64,000 bases of DNA from Xenorhabdus beddingii (GTDB lineage Bacteria > Pseudomonadota > Gammaproteobacteria > Enterobacterales > Enterobacteriaceae), in contig NZ_MUBK01000025.1 in the NCBI RefSeq assembly GCF_002127545.1, forward strand, positions 1-64,000, read 5' to 3'. Positions 1 to 7,597 of the stretch are shown piece after piece; within the stretch, counting starts at the first letter, position 1; each line of letters opens with the position of its first letter. Below the pieces are notes generated by a model. The model saw nothing but the letters and a program-made list of their open reading frames with translations, had not been told where the DNA came from and did no database searches. A program made the position numbers and the translations under genes.

Positions 1-50
1 TTAAAAGCCAATGAATAATCACGCTGAGTGCGTTTACTTTCTGATTTCAT
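1..50 (-). CDS. Transposase OrfA, N-terminal part only
   Basis: Sixteen codons are visible, starting MKSESKRTQRDYSLAF at 50 behind a GGAGAG ribosome binding site. This opening resembles the helix-turn-helix OrfA proteins of IS3-family elements, which bind the element's ends. The rest lies beyond position 1. The element sits at the edge of a decayed prophage, a common place for IS accumulation. Its activity cannot be judged from this fragment. Confidence 0.55.
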   Translation of the reverse strand, partial: MKSESKRTQRDYSLAF

Positions 51-107
51 AACACTCTCCTAAAGAGATGAAGGAAAGTGTCAACTTTATTTAGGACGGG
101 ACACTAC
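1..107 (-). mobile_element. End of an IS3-like insertion sequence, cut by the window edge
   Basis: The segment carries the first codons of a transposase OrfA and then an end-like sequence. Read on the minus strand, the outer end starts near TAGTGTCCCGTCCTAAATAA, followed by AGTTGACA, which looks like a terminal inverted repeat. The transposase ATG is about 57 bases inside that end, a usual distance for IS3-family elements. The other end and the target duplication are outside the window, so the family is inferred from the OrfA N-terminus. Confidence 0.6.
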
Positions 108-156
108 CAACAAAAAAGCCCCGTAAATGAGGCTATTCACTTGATTGAGATCGTGG

Positions 157-451
157 CTAAGAGTGGGATACTTCATTCTCTTCTAGCCTCTTTTCTAATG
201 CCCTTGCGTATTCTTCCAAATTACGCAAATCACATTTCGATTTGTTGACATAAACTTCCACTTCCCCTTTGTTGTATTCCTGCAAGTCGCGCACTGATTT
301 GACGGGGTGTTTTTTGCTTCTTGAATGAGTTCCTTCAACCCCTTTTCTGAATACTTGGGGCCCCCTCATACCAATAGCCTTCCTGTGCCATTGCATACGA
401 AGAAGATGAAAACAACAACACAGCAGAGACAAAAAGTGAGGAATATTTCAT
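157..451 (-). pseudogene. Frameshifted small exported protein
   Basis: An ATG at 451 opens MKYSSLFVSAVLLFSSSSYA, a clear signal peptide, followed by MAQEGYWYEGAP, and then hits a stop near 335. Two frame changes, one near the GGGGGCCCC run at about 357-365 and one near the A/C runs at about 310-325, would join this to KYSEKGLKELIQEAKNTP and on to a lysine- and glutamate-rich tail (VKSVRDLQEYNKGEVEVYVN) ending at 157. I read it as a small periplasmic protein of about 95 residues broken by two frameshifts. The family is not recognised. Sequencing error at the homopolymers is an alternative. Confidence 0.45.
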
Positions 452-495
452 GCCATTACCTTATCCGTAATAAGTTAAGCTGGTTATCATATCAC

Positions 496-1077
496 CTATT
501 TGTAAATGAAAGCAGGCGCATCTTTTTTGTTGCCCCAGTAGATGGCGCGTTCCGCCATCTGTGCCACATACCGGAAAATGCGATCCCCCTGCCGCCGGGC
601 TTGCCATGATTCATCCGTAAATCTATCGGGCAGCCCCATTGACCAGCGCTCAAAACGGTTGGAAATGGTGACACTGACGGCATTTTCATTACCCGCCACC
701 ACGTTGATGGTGGAGATCTGCCCCGCGAACAGCACTTCGGCCAAGGTGGGATGACCATTCTCCCCGATGGCGACCATCATGACCCGGGCTTCCCTGCCGC
801 GTCCCCGCTCGTTTAACACGGTTCCCACCAGCCCCCGATCAAAGCCGGTCAGCTTTAAAACCAGTTGGGTTGGGCTGGTGGTCATGCTTTCCGATGCGGC
901 TTCAACTTCCCCCAGATTACCCACGCCAAGATACGTTTCACCCGCAATAACCAAATTCCCGACGCCGGTATGCGCGCAGACAGTCCCGGACACGAAGTCC
1001 AGCCGGGCGGCCAGAACCAGATGCGCTCCTTCATTGATGGCCCGCACCATGTCATTAGAAAACGGATGGTAAAACAT
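496..1077 (-). CDS. Phage tail-module protein, 193 aa
   Basis: The protein opens MFYHPFSNDMVRAIN and contains the segments HTGVGNLVIAGETYLGVGNL, SPTQLVLKLTGFDRGLVG and a C-terminal AQMAERAIYWGNKK. I recognise this as a virion or tail-assembly protein found late in the morphogenesis module of siphophage-type prophages (DUF2163-like), but I cannot name a specific function. Its ATG overlaps the stop of the preceding remnant in the arrangement TGATG, so the two were translationally coupled. No downstream tail gene follows before the IS end at 107, so the tail module is truncated on both sides. It is probably non-functional in context although the reading frame is intact. Confidence 0.55.
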   Translation of the reverse strand: MFYHPFSNDMVRAINEGAHLVLAARLDFVSGTVCAHTGVGNLVIAGETYLGVGNLGEVEAASESMTTSPTQLVLKLTGFDRGLVGTVLNERGRGREARVMMVAIGENGHPTLAEVLFAGQISTINVVAGNENAVSVTISNRFERWSMGLPDRFTDESWQARRQGDRIFRYVAQMAERAIYWGNKKDAPAFIYK

Positions 1078-1334
1078 CAGAATAATGCCTCTTCAAAAGA
1101 CAGGCTGGAACTGGTGAAAATCCCCGGCTTGCGCTGGAAACTCCCCTGATCGCTGCTGGTCTGCTTAAAAACCCCAAAGGGTCGTTCGGTTTCAATACGA
1201 TCATGTAATTTCGGTGAATAACGCAACATGGGGGAAAAGGGAATGATGGCCGCGCCCTTGCCATCACTGACGACATTGTCCGTCACCATCTTCAATTCAT
1301 TGCCCACCGTCAGATAATCACCCCGCCGGATAAC
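1077..1334 (-). pseudogene. C-terminal remnant of a phage tail gene
   Basis: The frame is open from just after a TAG at about 1335 and reads RRGDYLTVGNELKMVTDN, then KGAAIIPFSPMLRYSP, and ends SSSLSFEEALF. It has no convincing start or ribosome binding site: a GTG at 1307 is the first candidate and lies in the middle of what looks like a domain. The sequence has the character of the end of a phage structural protein. The join to the terminase-portal fusion immediately upstream suggests that a large deletion removed the N-terminal part of this gene together with the intervening head and tail genes. Confidence 0.5.
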
Positions 1335-3438
1335 CTACGCATTCGCTTTCCAGCCCTCTGTTTTTATAGACCCCGTAGGTATAGCGCCCCCCCGTGTTCA
1401 ACAGGGTGGTTTCCCACGGCATGCAGGCCTCAATGCTGGACACGTCCCCTTTGCGGTTACGCTTCACCCACGTATAACCATTGCCCCAGCCGAGGACATG
1501 GCGCTGTTTCAGCTCCCGCCATTTATAGCTGGTCTGCCAGTCGTTCGGTTCATCGTGCACCAGATAAAACACCGGGTGGTCACGCGCCATCTCCACCGAT
1601 TTTCCGGTTTTGCGCATCACATGCAGCGGCATTTGCGCCACGGAGGACGAGAGCACATAAATGCAGGCGTAGACGGCGGCCAGTTTCATGGCCGTTTCCG
1701 GACTGACATACACGTCGGCACTGAACAGGCCGTCAGGATCAGCCGTTTCTGCTGTCAGCGGGGTACGGGGATTTTCCAGTGAAGCATGGCGAAACAGGGC
1801 AACGGGACCGTCTATCTTGGCTTCCGGCGTGGATTTGTTGGGAAAAATGTTGTCGTTCTTGTCCGGTTTGGCGGTGACGTTAGCCATCATCCAGTTCATG
1901 ACCGGGTGATCGTTGTGATGGAACTTGCCGCTGTAGACCAGCGCCTCAACCTCTTTCATGGCCTCCGACAGGTTGCGCACGGTCTGGGAAACTTCAATCA
2001 GGGGTAATCCCTCTTCCGCCAGTGCCAGGCTGAACTGGGTGGCGCTCCACGGGTCAAAGCCGATTTCTTTCAGGTTTTCACCGCTGACCCAGTGTTGCAG
2101 CTCTTCCTTTATCTGGCCGTGATCCACCACTTCGCCATCGGTCAGGGTGAGGACGCCCATCTCCCCCCATTTGCGGTACAGCTCCGCCATCTGCCGGGAA
2201 CAGCGTTCCATCCGGTCTTCCGGCAGCCAGAACTTAAAGTCGGCATGAACATGACCGTTGCTTGCCTGCCACACCTTGACGGCGGCGCAGATGTCAATCT
2301 TGTTCGCCAAATCCACCCCGACCCACAGCGGGTAGGTTTTCAGCTCATGCGGCGGGGCAATCGGTTCACAGTCATCCCATTTCAGCATGTCCATCCACGC
2401 TGATTCCGCCGTGACCCACAAATTCATGTGCTTGGTGAAGAAGTTATGCCGGGCTGAGACCTGTTCTCTGGCTTTTTTCGCCAGCCGCCGCAGGTCATCC
2501 CAGCGCTTGCAGATCCCCAGTCCGGGATTGGCTTTCTGCCAGACGGTTTCATCAAAGGGATCGTCCTCTTTGTCGAGGGTGTAGATAAGACCGAAAAAAG
2601 TGTCATCCTCCACCTGACCACGCAGAACCTTGACGGCATAGTCACGCAGCTCGTAACAAATCCCTTCCTTGTTGAAGCCCGCCGTGGTGATGCCGAACAG
2701 CAGTGATTGCAGCCGGGCACCCGTGGCAGTTTCCAGTACGTCCCAGACATCGCGGGTCTTGTGGGCGTGCAGCTCATCGACAATGCCGCAATGGATGTTG
2801 AGGCCGTCCAGGTTATTGGCGTCACTGGACAGCGGCTCAAATTTGGAGGCCGATTGTTCCTGATATATCGCCAGCTTGTTGAACTCAAACAGCCGTCCCA
2901 ATGAAGGTCTGGCCTGTTTGATCATGTTCTTCGCATCCTCAAAGACAATGCGCGCCTGATCACGGGTGGTAGCGGCCGAATAAACTTCCGCCCCGCCCTC
3001 GCTGTCTGCGCCGGTCATGTACAACCCGATACCGGACGACAGGGTGGATTTGGCGTTCTTGCGTGCCACCTCGTTATAGGCGGTGCGGAAACGGCGCACC
3101 ATCACCGGCCGCCCGCTGCCGTCATTGCGCAAGACTACCTCGCCGGTGGACTCATCGACCAGCGGACGCACAAAGCCAAACAGGTTAATCAGAATAAAAA
3201 TATGCCAGTCCATCAGATCAATGGGCTTGCCTGCCAGTGCCCCTTTGACGTGGGGCACGAATTTGTAAAAATTCAGGATATGCCGGGCACGGGGTTCGCT
3301 GAAATGGATATCCCGCGCCTCGCCGGTTTTCAGGTCATTGAGGAATCGCTGACAGGCGAGCCTGACCAGTTCCCCGGCGACAATTTCCCCCGCCACAACC
3401 CGTTCGGCGTAGCGGATGCCGTCTGATACCTTTGCCAT
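1318..3438 (-). CDS. Terminase large subunit fused in frame to a truncated portal protein
   Basis: Residues 1 to about 549 are an HK97-type terminase large subunit, the ATPase-nuclease that packages DNA into proheads. It has a Walker A-like RKNAKST at 126-132, a Walker B GIVDE at 218-222, and the C-terminal part begins at GVDLANKID. After PVALF at about 549 the sequence changes to a portal N-terminus (RHASLENPRTPLTAE, then VYACIYVLSSSVAQMPLHV), which stops around residue 695. The last dozen residues (NRGLESECVGYPAG) look like out-of-frame readthrough. An ordinary terminase ends near residue 560 and portals run to about 400 residues, so this is a deletion fusion rather than a natural two-domain protein. 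It lies 2 bases after the small-subunit gene. Packaging activity is doubtful. Confidence 0.85.
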   Translation of the reverse strand: MAKVSDGIRYAERVVAGEIVAGELVRLACQRFLNDLKTGEARDIHFSEPRARHILNFYKFVPHVKGALAGKPIDLMDWHIFILINLFGFVRPLVDESTGEVVLRNDGSGRPVMVRRFRTAYNEVARKNAKSTLSSGIGLYMTGADSEGGAEVYSAATTRDQARIVFEDAKNMIKQARPSLGRLFEFNKLAIYQEQSASKFEPLSSDANNLDGLNIHCGIVDELHAHKTRDVWDVLETATGARLQSLLFGITTAGFNKEGICYELRDYAVKVLRGQVEDDTFFGLIYTLDKEDDPFDETVWQKANPGLGICKRWDDLRRLAKKAREQVSARHNFFTKHMNLWVTAESAWMDMLKWDDCEPIAPPHELKTYPLWVGVDLANKIDICAAVKVWQASNGHVHADFKFWLPEDRMERCSRQMAELYRKWGEMGVLTLTDGEVVDHGQIKEELQHWVSGENLKEIGFDPWSATQFSLALAEEGLPLIEVSQTVRNLSEAMKEVEALVYSGKFHHNDHPVMNWMMANVTAKPDKNDNIFPNKSTPEAKIDGPVALFRHASLENPRTPLTAETADPDGLFSADVYVSPETAMKLAAVYACIYVLSSSVAQMPLHVMRKTGKSVEMARDHPVFYLVHDEPNDWQTSYKWRELKQRHVLGWGNGYTWVKRNRKGDVSSIEACMPWETTLLNTGGRYTYGVYKNRGLESECVGYPAG

Positions 3439-3440
3439 GA

Positions 3441-3902
3441 TTAATCCCTCATGTGTAAAAATTCAGCCAGGGGATCGGCTTTGTCTTCCCCGGCCATGTT
3501 GACCTTAGACCGGCTGGAGGGTGACATGCCGAACGCGCCCAGCATGGTGTGGATACGTTTCCATGCATCGGCTTTCATGCCTGCCGCCGGGTGCGCTTTA
3601 ATTAACCCCTGATCGGTGCGGTAGGTGTAACCTTCTTTCTCCAGTGTGTCACAGTGGGTGCGGTATTCGACGTAGGCTTCAATCAGCAATTCAAGGGCTT
3701 TCGCATCCAGGCTAGTCAGCACACCGACCTTATCCAGTTCCCCGGCGATCCGCTCGTGCCAGTACCGGCCTATTTTCCCGAAATGCTTGGGGACAGGGGG
3801 GACCCCTTTTTCCGGCATCGGCTCACGGGTGTTAATCGGGCGCTTGGAGGGGTTCCCCCTCACCAAACGCAGGTGGGTCGGGGTTGGCGGTCGTCCTGCC
3901 AT
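3441..3902 (-). CDS. Phage terminase small subunit, P27 family
   Basis: This 153-residue protein begins MAGRPPTPTHLRLVRGNPS, a start typical of the P27-type small terminase subunits. These recognise the packaging site and recruit the large subunit. The C-terminal portion GAFGMSPSSRSKVN is also characteristic of the family. Length is normal and no frame is broken. It is the first gene of the head module and ends two bases before the large-subunit ATG. The roughly 230 bases upstream (3903-4131) hold no gene that I can support. Confidence 0.85.
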   Translation of the reverse strand: MAGRPPTPTHLRLVRGNPSKRPINTREPMPEKGVPPVPKHFGKIGRYWHERIAGELDKVGVLTSLDAKALELLIEAYVEYRTHCDTLEKEGYTYRTDQGLIKAHPAAGMKADAWKRIHTMLGAFGMSPSSRSKVNMAGEDKADPLAEFLHMRD

Positions 3903-4131
3903 GTGATTTCTCCTGTAAAACGGCGCGGTTGGGGCACCCCAAAAAAAGGTTTGTATTTCGCGGCGATGTGAAAAGAGGGAAGGCGGCGGTCCTCAGGGGC
4001 GAGAGGGGTAGCGATTTGACCCGCCCCCCTTGCGTGACTATGACATGTGTAATGATTTCACATGGAAATTAAAATCACATCAGGGTTAACCTCATCGTCA
4101 CTATCCCTGTTGATAGGGTTTTAACATGAGA

Positions 4132-4338
4132 CTAATGTTTCTGACCTTGCGCCCACTGACCTTGCCTCTGCTGCTCTGCCCCGATCATACCGAGCGCCAG
4201 CAAGGCTTCACCGTGGGGGTAATCCGCGAGCAGCGTTCGAATGACATCAACGCAGTGTGCGTAGTTTTGACGATAGTCATCGGGCAATTCACTGACCAGC
4301 CCTTTAAACATGAGCAATGTTTGTTCTTCGTGACTCAT
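4132..4338 (-). CDS. Small phage protein next to the HNH nuclease gene
   Basis: The likely start is the ATG at 4338 (MSHEEQTLLMFKGLVSELPD), which overlaps the HNH stop codon as ATGA; a longer frame to 4383 would run into the HNH gene. The 68-residue product is acidic and helical, with a C-terminus rich in Gln (GAEQQRQGQWAQGQ). Genes like this often lie between HNH endonucleases and terminases in siphophage genomes, but I know of no assigned function. Coupling to the HNH gene suggests one transcription unit serving packaging. Confidence 0.55.
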   Translation of the reverse strand: MSHEEQTLLMFKGLVSELPDDYRQNYAHCVDVIRTLLADYPHGEALLALGMIGAEQQRQGQWAQGQKH

Positions 4339-4685
4339 CGCAGTCTCTCCGTGGCGGTCTTGCGCCTGTGGCAAGACCAGCATAATAATTCCAAGTTGGA
4401 CAGTTCATCCGTGCCGCCATGGGCCTTGGGGTTGATGTGGTCAACGGTCACCCCGGTTACGGCGCGCCCTTCGCGTAAGCATTGCTGGCACAGGTGTTTG
4501 TCCCGTTGCTTGACTCTGGCCCTGAGTTTATCCCACTTGCTGCCGTAACCGCGTTGATGCCGGCTCTGGCCTTGCTGGTGAGATTGCCAGCCGGTGTGCA
4601 GGTGATCAGGACAGTAGCCGCTGCGGTCAGTGGTGGTCTTGGGACAGCCTGACTGACGGCAGGCTCTGGGGATACGCGGTGGCAT
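4335..4685 (-). CDS. Phage HNH endonuclease
   Basis: The 116-residue product starts at the ATG at 4685 (MPPRIPRACRQSGCPKTTTD). The frame extends further upstream, but that part overlaps the previous gene. It carries an N-terminal Cys cluster, then CQQC, the HNH core VDHINPKAHGG, the Asn in LSNLELLC, and a closing CWSCHRRK. Together these form the zinc-stabilised His-Asn-His nuclease fold. HNH proteins beside terminase genes are needed with the terminase for DNA cleavage during packaging in several siphophages. All key residues seem present, so the enzyme itself looks intact although the rest of the head module is lost. Confidence 0.85.
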   Translation of the reverse strand: MPPRIPRACRQSGCPKTTTDRSGYCPDHLHTGWQSHQQGQSRHQRGYGSKWDKLRARVKQRDKHLCQQCLREGRAVTGVTVDHINPKAHGGTDELSNLELLCWSCHRRKTATERLR

Positions 4686-4689
4686 GATG

Positions 4690-4980
4690 TCACCACTTCG
4701 AGAACAGGCCGCCTCGCCCACTCTCGCGGCTGACGAACTGTCTTATTTCTTCACGGACTATCTGGCGGAGGTGATCGTCACTGGTGATCCCCGCATCCAC
4801 TGACAGTGTCATGCCTGCATCGTAGGTCTTTGTTTTCGGTTTGAATGCATTGTGAATGACGAGATACTGGGGCGCATCCCCTACAGTCATCTTAAGTTTT
4901 CCATCCTTACCGTAACATGCCATATATCCAGCAGCCGTTATTGAAGCACTGCCATCTTCATTAATACGAATTATCATCAT
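4690..4980 (-). CDS. Hypothetical phage protein, 96 aa
   Basis: I place the start at the double ATG at 4980/4977 (MMIIRINEDGSAS), preceded by TGAGG at a suitable distance. The frame is open to 5142, but the extension looks non-coding. The product has a beta-rich N-terminal half and a C-terminal helix (DDHLRQIVREEIRQFVSRES). I do not recognise the family. It ends five bases before the HNH start, so the two probably share a transcript with the terminase genes. Confidence 0.5.
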   Translation of the reverse strand: MMIIRINEDGSASITAAGYMACYGKDGKLKMTVGDAPQYLVIHNAFKPKTKTYDAGMTLSVDAGITSDDHLRQIVREEIRQFVSRESGRGGLFSKW

Positions 4981-5149
4981 TGTTTTTGCCTCATTTAGCA
5001 TATTCAACTGATTGGGTTGATATAACCCCGACAAATGTTGAACTAGGGTGATATAAAATTCTGGGAAAACGTTCAGAAAGCCACTTATTATCCAATATCC
5101 GATAATCGGACATTGCTGCTCTGTATGGCGATCACCACTCAATGAATGA

Positions 5150-5542
5150 TGATGGCAATACAGGCCGTCTCTCCGGCTGTCACACCACTTCGTCTGCCTA
5201 CAGCGAGATGTTGCTGATAATGATCCGTTCTATCCGGTGGCATGGGTTATTTTTGATTCTGTCTGTACGCTCGATGTGAAAGGAAACATGTCATGGCTCA
5301 TACAGGCAGACGGCGATAACCCGGCGCAAATAAAAATGCCACCAATCCGTGTGCGTTGGGTACGCGGCAGGAACGGAGTGGCAGCATGGGTTATCCATAT
5401 TCCTTTAGCCATTCAAGGGAATGGGCAAAGAAATATTGCCTTTATTTTCAGAGTGGTACTAATTGTTCAGTATTATTCGCTTGTTATTTGTTTCGAAGGG
5501 GTTTATGTGTTGTTGCAAATAGGTTTCTTTTTGGAGGTGGTT
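5150..5542 (+). other. Gene-poor stretch with a possible coding remnant
   Basis: No complete gene is supported here. A frame open on the plus strand from before 5160 to the next gene reads DNDPFYPVAWVIFDSVCTLD, then QIKMPPIRVRWVRGRNGV. Its amino-acid composition is protein-like, but it has no start with a ribosome binding site, and beyond about 5430 it turns into hydrophobic noise. It may be the stump of a lost phage gene in the same frame as the gene at 5543. The region also separates opposing transcription units. Confidence 0.25.
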
Positions 5543-6040
5543 ATGTCCGAACGACACCAAGATATTTATAATGAACTAAGACAATTTATCAGACCTGTCC
5601 TACAATATGGTGTTAGATCTCTAGCGATAACAGGGTATGCGCAGCATAATATGACTCTCACAGTTCTTGTCGCCTATCGTCTTCGTAATGTGGTGGCAGA
5701 AAGGACAATAAGTAGTTATATCAATCATTTAGGTTTTTATGCGACCCAAAGCAGAATAGAAAATAGGGCTGATACCTATACCTTGGCTCACCATGCTTTC
5801 AATATAACTCCACTCAGCTACGAGCAGGATATACTTCCACCTATAGTTAGGGGTGAATTCGTCAATTTTGATCAGGTCGTAGCACACTTATTTCGACATC
5901 GAGTCCAGCAAAATCGACCAATTGTTCATAACCAAGTAAATGCTTGGGTAGCTCATGTTCGGAACCACCCAACTGCCAACACCGACAACGAACAAGATAT
6001 ATTGGATTGTGTTATGGGGGGGATCCCCCCTCGACGATAA
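5543..6040 (+). CDS. Unknown protein, inverted cargo gene in the prophage
   Basis: The ATG at 5543 (MSERHQDIYNELRQFIRPVL) follows a strong GGAGG six bases upstream, which decides the start although the frame is open much further back. The 165-residue product contains ERTISSYINHLGFYATQS and a C-terminal PTANTDNEQDILDCVMGG. I recognise no family. It is the only full gene in the prophage reading against the phage genes, and it sits between the replication/packaging side and the lysis cassette, the usual position of a moron gene carrying a host-benefit function. AT-rich codon use also differs from the adjacent terminase genes. Function unknown. Confidence 0.6.
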   Translation: MSERHQDIYNELRQFIRPVLQYGVRSLAITGYAQHNMTLTVLVAYRLRNVVAERTISSYINHLGFYATQSRIENRADTYTLAHHAFNITPLSYEQDILPPIVRGEFVNFDQVVAHLFRHRVQQNRPIVHNQVNAWVAHVRNHPTANTDNEQDILDCVMGGIPPRR

Positions 6041-6079
6041 TCACCACCAAAACACCCTCAGCCCCTGAGTCCTAGGGGC

Positions 6080-6535
6080 TTACCGGCACTGCGTCCTAAC
6101 ATACTCCTGTAACCCCAAAATCATTTGTTCAGAGGTGGCAATGCGTTCTCTGAGTAGCCAATAATTTCTGATAGCGGAGTCTGTAGGTCGGGCGGGGGTT
6201 GCATCATCCATGCCGGAGGGGGCAGTGGTTTTAGGCACGGGACACTTGGCTTTGACATACACCCGCTCAGGGTGAGCAAGAGAAGCAGTGTGAAGCTCAT
6301 CGATTTTACTCTTGGCATTGGCGAGTACCTGTAAGTGCTTTGCATCCTGTTCTGCAAGGTGTTTGATCCGCTCTTGCTGGGTGGTGTTGATGGCGATTTG
6401 TTCAGATAGGGATTGACTGAGTTCGGCTTTATTCCTCTTCAATTCTGCTATCTTGTCACTTTGCAACTGGAGAGCAAAAGCCATACCACCGAACAATATC
6501 AAGGCGACTGGAAAGATAAATTTTTCCAGCTTCAT
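6080..6535 (-). CDS. Rz i-spanin
   Basis: The 151-residue protein has an N-terminal membrane anchor (FIFPVALILFGGMAFAL) followed by a long periplasmic coiled-coil region (ELSQSLSEQIAINTTQQERI) and ends in QCR. This is the design of lambda-type Rz, the inner-membrane spanin subunit that joins Rz1 across the periplasm to fuse the inner and outer membranes in the last step of lysis. It overlaps the lysozyme stop by four bases, and the Rz1 gene lies inside it in another frame, exactly as in lambda. Confidence 0.85.
   Translation of the reverse strand: MKLEKFIFPVALILFGGMAFALQLQSDKIAELKRNKAELSQSLSEQIAINTTQQERIKHLAEQDAKHLQVLANAKSKIDELHTASLAHPERVYVKAKCPVPKTTAPSGMDDATPARPTDSAIRNYWLLRERIATSEQMILGLQEYVRTQCR
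6121..6318 (-). CDS. Rz1 o-spanin lipoprotein, nested in Rz
   Basis: Reading a different frame inside Rz, the ATG at 6318 gives MPRVKSMSFTLLLLLTLSGC, a lipoprotein signal with lipobox LSGC; the ATG at 6300 is an alternative start. The mature part is short and proline-rich (PCLKPLPPPAWMMQPPPD), the hallmark of Rz1, the outer-membrane half of the spanin complex. The nested arrangement is diagnostic, and together with Rz, holin and lysozyme it makes the lysis cassette complete. Confidence 0.85.
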   Translation of the reverse strand: MPRVKSMSFTLLLLLTLSGCMSKPSVPCLKPLPPPAWMMQPPPDLQTPLSEIIGYSENALPPLNK

Positions 6536-6933
6536 AGCAACTCAAACGCTTTCTCAAACGTCGCCTCGGAATACGGTTGCTTACCGTTCTCGTGCCGGAT
6601 AATGGATTTAGCCAATGCAATCAAGGTGGCTTTATCCACACGGATAACATGATGGGGATCGACACTCAGTGCCTTAGCAACACCCTTGATATAAGACGAT
6701 GTGTTGTTTTCATTAGTCGGTGCCCAACGGTCTATCATCTTCGCCACGGTCTGATAACCATTCTTGTGGTAGTTGGACAGCAACTTCATCAGTGCCCGAA
6801 TACCATACTCAGGGGATTCAAACCGACAGAACCGCTTCTCAATCTTTGGGTCATGCTTTAACTGACCTTGCCACTTATTGGCAGGGTTGTGATCAATATT
6901 GCCGGGGTTGTTATTACGAATGCCTCTGCTCAT
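6532..6933 (-). CDS. Phage lysozyme-like endolysin
   Basis: This 133-residue protein begins MSRGIRNNNPGNIDHNPANK and contains RFESPEYGIRALMKLLSNYH. Both segments are typical of small lysozyme-superfamily proteins in enterobacterial prophages, sometimes annotated as structural proteins. Between a holin and Rz/Rz1, the peptidoglycan-degrading endolysin is the expected role. No signal peptide or SAR anchor is visible, so it should depend on the holin for release. The start overlaps the holin stop by four bases. The catalytic residues cannot be assigned with certainty. Confidence 0.7.
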   Translation of the reverse strand: MSRGIRNNNPGNIDHNPANKWQGQLKHDPKIEKRFCRFESPEYGIRALMKLLSNYHKNGYQTVAKMIDRWAPTNENNTSSYIKGVAKALSVDPHHVIRVDKATLIALAKSIIRHENGKQPYSEATFEKAFELL

Positions 6934-7253
6934 TCTTTACCTCCCAAACGCTTATTGATGGCGCGGATAGCAAATCCCCGTATCTTTTCAACACCAATAA
7001 AACCAATAGCGCCACCGATAGCCGGTGCAAAGCTACCGGGAATGCCGAACATTTCCAGACCGCTGGAAGCACACCATGACAAGGCACCACACAATAACGC
7101 CTCTACCCATCGGTTCTTCCGTTCTACACCGTCGTAAATCAGGCGACCGTAACAAATGGCAATTGCCAAAGCGGAGCCGGATATCTGCGGCCACGAGTTT
7201 CTCAGGCCGTTCAATAAATCGGCCCACAAATCAGGGTTTTCTTTCATCTTCAT
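6930..7253 (-). CDS. Lambda S-type holin with dual-start motif
   Basis: The likely start is at 7253, giving MKMKENPDLWADLLNGLRNS, preceded by GGGGTGG. Three hydrophobic segments follow (SGSALAIAICYGRL; EALLCGALSWCASSGLEMF; APAIGGAIGFIGVEKI) and the tail is basic, matching the class I lambda S holins that open the inner membrane and time lysis. The Met-Lys-Met opening mirrors the lambda start that yields a longer inhibitor and a shorter holin from one gene. Both ATGs (7253 and 7247) are available here. The gene starts the lysis operon and overlaps the lysozyme start. Confidence 0.8.
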   Translation of the reverse strand: MKMKENPDLWADLLNGLRNSWPQISGSALAIAICYGRLIYDGVERKNRWVEALLCGALSWCASSGLEMFGIPGSFAPAIGGAIGFIGVEKIRGFAIRAINKRLGGKE

Positions 7254-7347
7254 AATCCACCCCATCTGAACAATGGGCGTCCGTGGGGTGAGCTATGTTC
7301 GCCCCTGTGAGTTAGTTAAAGAAGGTAAGCTAAATTTTGCGCTGAAA

Positions 7348-7542
7348 TTAAGTGATATCAGCTTTAGTGGTAATCACGGAACGCTTATCAAAAACTTTAA
7401 TGTGTGCGGGAATATCCATTTTATTACCTATGCATAACTTAAGAATTCCCTTGTTGTTGTAATGGCCTACAGTTCCATTAAAAGTTACAGATACTCCCGT
7501 ATCTGATAGTGTTAATATCATAAATTTTGGACAATTTATCAT
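7348..7542 (-). CDS. Hypothetical protein, 64 aa
   Basis: The start chosen is the ATG at 7542 (MINCPKFMILTLSDTGVSVT), behind AGGA at good spacing; a TTG at 7578 is a weaker choice. The product is beta-rich (SVTFNGTVGHYNNKGILKLC) and ends KRSVITTKADIT. I do not recognise a family. It precedes the lysis operon on the same strand, about 80 bases upstream of the holin start, and may be a late-gene product or cargo. Confidence 0.4.
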   Translation of the reverse strand: MINCPKFMILTLSDTGVSVTFNGTVGHYNNKGILKLCIGNKMDIPAHIKVFDKRSVITTKADIT

Positions 7543-7597
7543 AACAATTCCTGATGGAGACTCTTCATGAACCCACAAATATTTGTAGATCGGATAG

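Noticed and set aside
5237-5542. Upstream extension of the gene at 5543 from a GTG at 5237
   Set aside because: No ribosome binding site at the GTG, while GGAGG sits exactly before the ATG at 5543.
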